From positions 496,001 through 560,000 of the forward strand of contig NZ_WWCK01000002.1 in the NCBI RefSeq assembly GCF_009857435.1: DNA of 64,000 nucleotides, given 5' to 3'. Within the stretch, counting starts at the first letter, position 1. Each line of letters opens with the position of its first letter. Shown piece after piece: positions 62,402-64,000 of the stretch. Source of the DNA: Duganella rivi (lineage in GTDB: Bacteria > Pseudomonadota > Gammaproteobacteria > Burkholderiales > Burkholderiaceae_D). The notes under the pieces are model-generated. The model did not search any database and was not told the DNA's origin. It saw nothing but the letters and a program-made list of their open reading frames with translations. The translations under genes and the position numbers were made by a program.

Positions 62402-64000
62402 CTACCACGCCAGCGGCGCGTACTGCACGGCCGGACGATAGAACGGCATCACGCCCAGCGCGTAGGGATCGTAGAGCGGCGCCATCATCGGCATCATCCC
62501 CATCGATTGCGGCTGCATCGCCTGCGGCGCTGCGCCGGCTTGCGCTTGCAGTCCCACTGACACCAGCACGTCCGGCAAGCCATAGCCGATGCGGCTTTGA
62601 TCGCCAAGGCTGACGCGGCGCGCGCTGCTGCGGATGATCTGGAACAGCCGCTCAACCCGCGCCGCGCCGCGCGCCTTGTACTGCTGCGACTGGAAGTCCG
62701 GGTGGTGCGCGAGGCAGAGCGCGGCCAGCCCGGTCACGTGCGGCGCTGCCATCGAGGTGCCATCCCACGCGGCGAAATTATTCGGCGGCACGCAGGAGGT
62801 GATGGCCACGCCCGGCGCGCACACCGCCACTTGCGGCCCGAGGCAGCTGAACTTGGCAGTGAAGTAGCCGTAGGCGTCGACGTTGCTGTCCAGCGTTTGC
62901 GCGTGGTAGCTGTCGGCCGGGAATTCATCGAGCTTGCCGATGGCCGCCACCGCCAGCACATTGGGCGAGGACGCCGGGTACTGCACCGCGCCGCCCGAAT
63001 TGCCCGCAGCGACAATGCAGGCAATACCGGCCCGCTTGGCGCGGATGATTTGCTGCTCCAGCGCTTCCGATATTTCCGCGCCGCCGAGGCTGAGGTTGAC
63101 CACGTCGATCTGCTTGTCGATGCAGTACTCCAGCGCGTCGATCAATTGGCTGATTTGGCCGCCGGGGAACAGTTTGCAGGCATGGACTTCGGCATCGGGC
63201 GCAAAGCCGCGCATGCCCGATGCGATGTCGGCCGCCGCAATCACGCCCGCGCAGTGCGAGCCGTGGCCGATGCTGTCCTGATCCCAGCCGTTGGGATTGG
63301 TCTGCTTGTTGAGTACATCAAAGCCGGCGTGGATGGTGCGCAGATTGTCGTGCGTAGTCGCGGCGCCGGAATCGATGATGGCAATCTTCACGCCTTGGCC
63401 GCGATAGGAGGCGGGCAGTTGGTCGAGCCGCATGGCTTTCTGGCCCCAGCCATAGCAGCGCTGTTGCGGGAAGCCCTTCAGCGCCGGCCAGTCGGACAGG
63501 GCGCGCAGCACCACCACGTTGGCGTCGTCGCTGCTGATGTCGGGATCGCGCTGGTAGAAGCTCCAGTAATCGGCTTTCGGCTTGACATACAGGCCGCGCA
63601 CGGTGTCGGCGGTTTCGCCGAACAGCGATAGCGTGACTTGGCCGTTGGCGCCAGTCACGCCGCTGGCCGGCAACATGCTGCCGAACAGCGAGACCTCGGC
63701 ATTCGCCTGCGGCGCGCCATCCTTGCCGAACACGCTGATGATGGCGTTCAGCACCGGCCCGCTGCTGTCGATCGGCGCCACGCCCGTGACCATGGCCGGC
63801 TGCCGCAGCGACGGCTCCATCAAATTGAGATGCTGGTCATGCTCGACCAGCAGCCGGCCTTGGCCTTGCTGGTGCAAGGCGGCGGCTTTTTGCTCGGTCA
63901 TGCGCGCCACCAGCACGCCCTGGTTGCCGCCCATGCCGTCGGCCAGCGCGCCGAGCACCGACTTCGGCCCAACCTTGTCGATCACTTCGATATCGTCGCT
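62402..64000 (-). CDS. Subtilisin-like S8-family serine protease (5' end outside window)
   Basis: 532 residues are visible, and the frame stays open to the right edge, so the true start lies beyond it; a GTG at 63983-63985 is the only internal candidate. After a propeptide-like segment and an Ig-like strand-rich part (AIISVFGKDGAPQANAEVSL) comes the S8 domain with triad Asp in IAIIDSGAATTHD, His in GHGSHCAGV and Ser in DGTSMAAPHVTG, plus the oxyanion Asn in AAGNSGG. The C-terminal 50 residues are Met/Pro/Gln/Ala-rich. No signal peptide is visible in the part present. Confidence 0.92.
   Translation of the reverse strand, partial: SDDIEVIDKVGPKSVLGALADGMGGNQGVLVARMTEQKAAALHQQGQGRLLVEHDQHLNLMEPSLRQPAMVTGVAPIDSSGPVLNAIISVFGKDGAPQANAEVSLFGSMLPASGVTGANGQVTLSLFGETADTVRGLYVKPKADYWSFYQRDPDISSDDANVVVLRALSDWPALKGFPQQRCYGWGQKAMRLDQLPASYRGQGVKIAIIDSGAATTHDNLRTIHAGFDVLNKQTNPNGWDQDSIGHGSHCAGVIAAADIASGMRGFAPDAEVHACKLFPGGQISQLIDALEYCIDKQIDVVNLSLGGAEISEALEQQIIRAKRAGIACIVAAGNSGGAVQYPASSPNVLAVAAIGKLDEFPADSYHAQTLDSNVDAYGYFTAKFSCLGPQVAVCAPGVAITSCVPPNNFAAWDGTSMAAPHVTGLAALCLAHHPDFQSQQYKARGAARVERLFQIIRSSARRVSLGDQSRIGYGLPDVLVSVGLQAQAGAAPQAMQPQSMGMMPMMAPLYDPYALGVMPFYRPAVQYAPLAW

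Overview
The window is a chromosomal segment of a motile Gram-negative betaproteobacterium, most likely of the Oxalobacteraceae (Massilia, Duganella or Janthinobacterium type). This assignment is an inference. It rests on high GC content, flagellar master regulators FlhD/FlhC followed by mot and che genes including CheD, a PEP-CTERM surface protein, a DUF3460-scpA-panC block of Burkholderiales type, and an FMN riboswitch before ribB. There is no rRNA operon, CRISPR array, integrase or intact insertion sequence. Almost all of the sequence is coding, with no sign of a large mobile island.

Layout. 1-4.5 kb: the end of an MCE/MlaE lipid-transport operon, a LysR/MFS-efflux divergent pair, and riboswitch-controlled ribB. 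4.5-11.5 kb: an M16 metallopeptidase, a cytochrome P450 followed by an SRPBCC protein and a small secreted protein, and an AraC regulator. 11.6-16.3 kb: a three-gene operon (alkylglycerone-phosphate-synthase-like oxidase, FAD glycerol-3-phosphate dehydrogenase, FGGY kinase) divergent from that AraC regulator. 16.3-22.4 kb: a REC-PAS-GGDEF protein, then a MocR regulator divergent from an EamA exporter, RidA and a PLP aminotransferase. 22.4-29.2 kb: htpG behind a textbook sigma32 promoter, a CocE-type hydrolase, a CHRD/PEP-CTERM protein, and kynU-kynA.

29.2-43.9 kb is the motility and chemotaxis block: a 570-bp regulatory region, flhD, flhC, a membrane-anchored methyltransferase, motA, motB, a CheZ-like protein, cheY-like, cheA, cheW, a chemoreceptor with a CheR/CheB docking tail, cheR, cheD, cheB, cheY and an HDOD protein. 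The region before flhD holds two copies of an imperfect repeat of about 70 bp. Each copy carries a near-consensus FliA (sigma28) promoter, and a perfect 19-bp palindrome lies closer to flhD. This suggests that the flagellar sigma factor feeds back on its own master regulator.

43.9-58.2 kb is mixed housekeeping and accessory sequence: DUF3460-scpA-panC, metG-GNAT, mrp, GST with an unusual PNPOx-reductase fusion lacking the 2Fe-2S domain, and several regulator/target pairs. 58.2-64 kb: gltX, then three tandem tRNA-Ala(GGC)/tRNA-Glu(TTC) pairs, a second chemoreceptor, two more tRNA-Glu genes, a bidirectional terminator, and a partial subtilisin-like protease.

Start codons were moved inward from the longest open frame wherever a Shine-Dalgarno sequence or family N-terminus supported it. 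Family assignments come from reading motifs, not from database searches.
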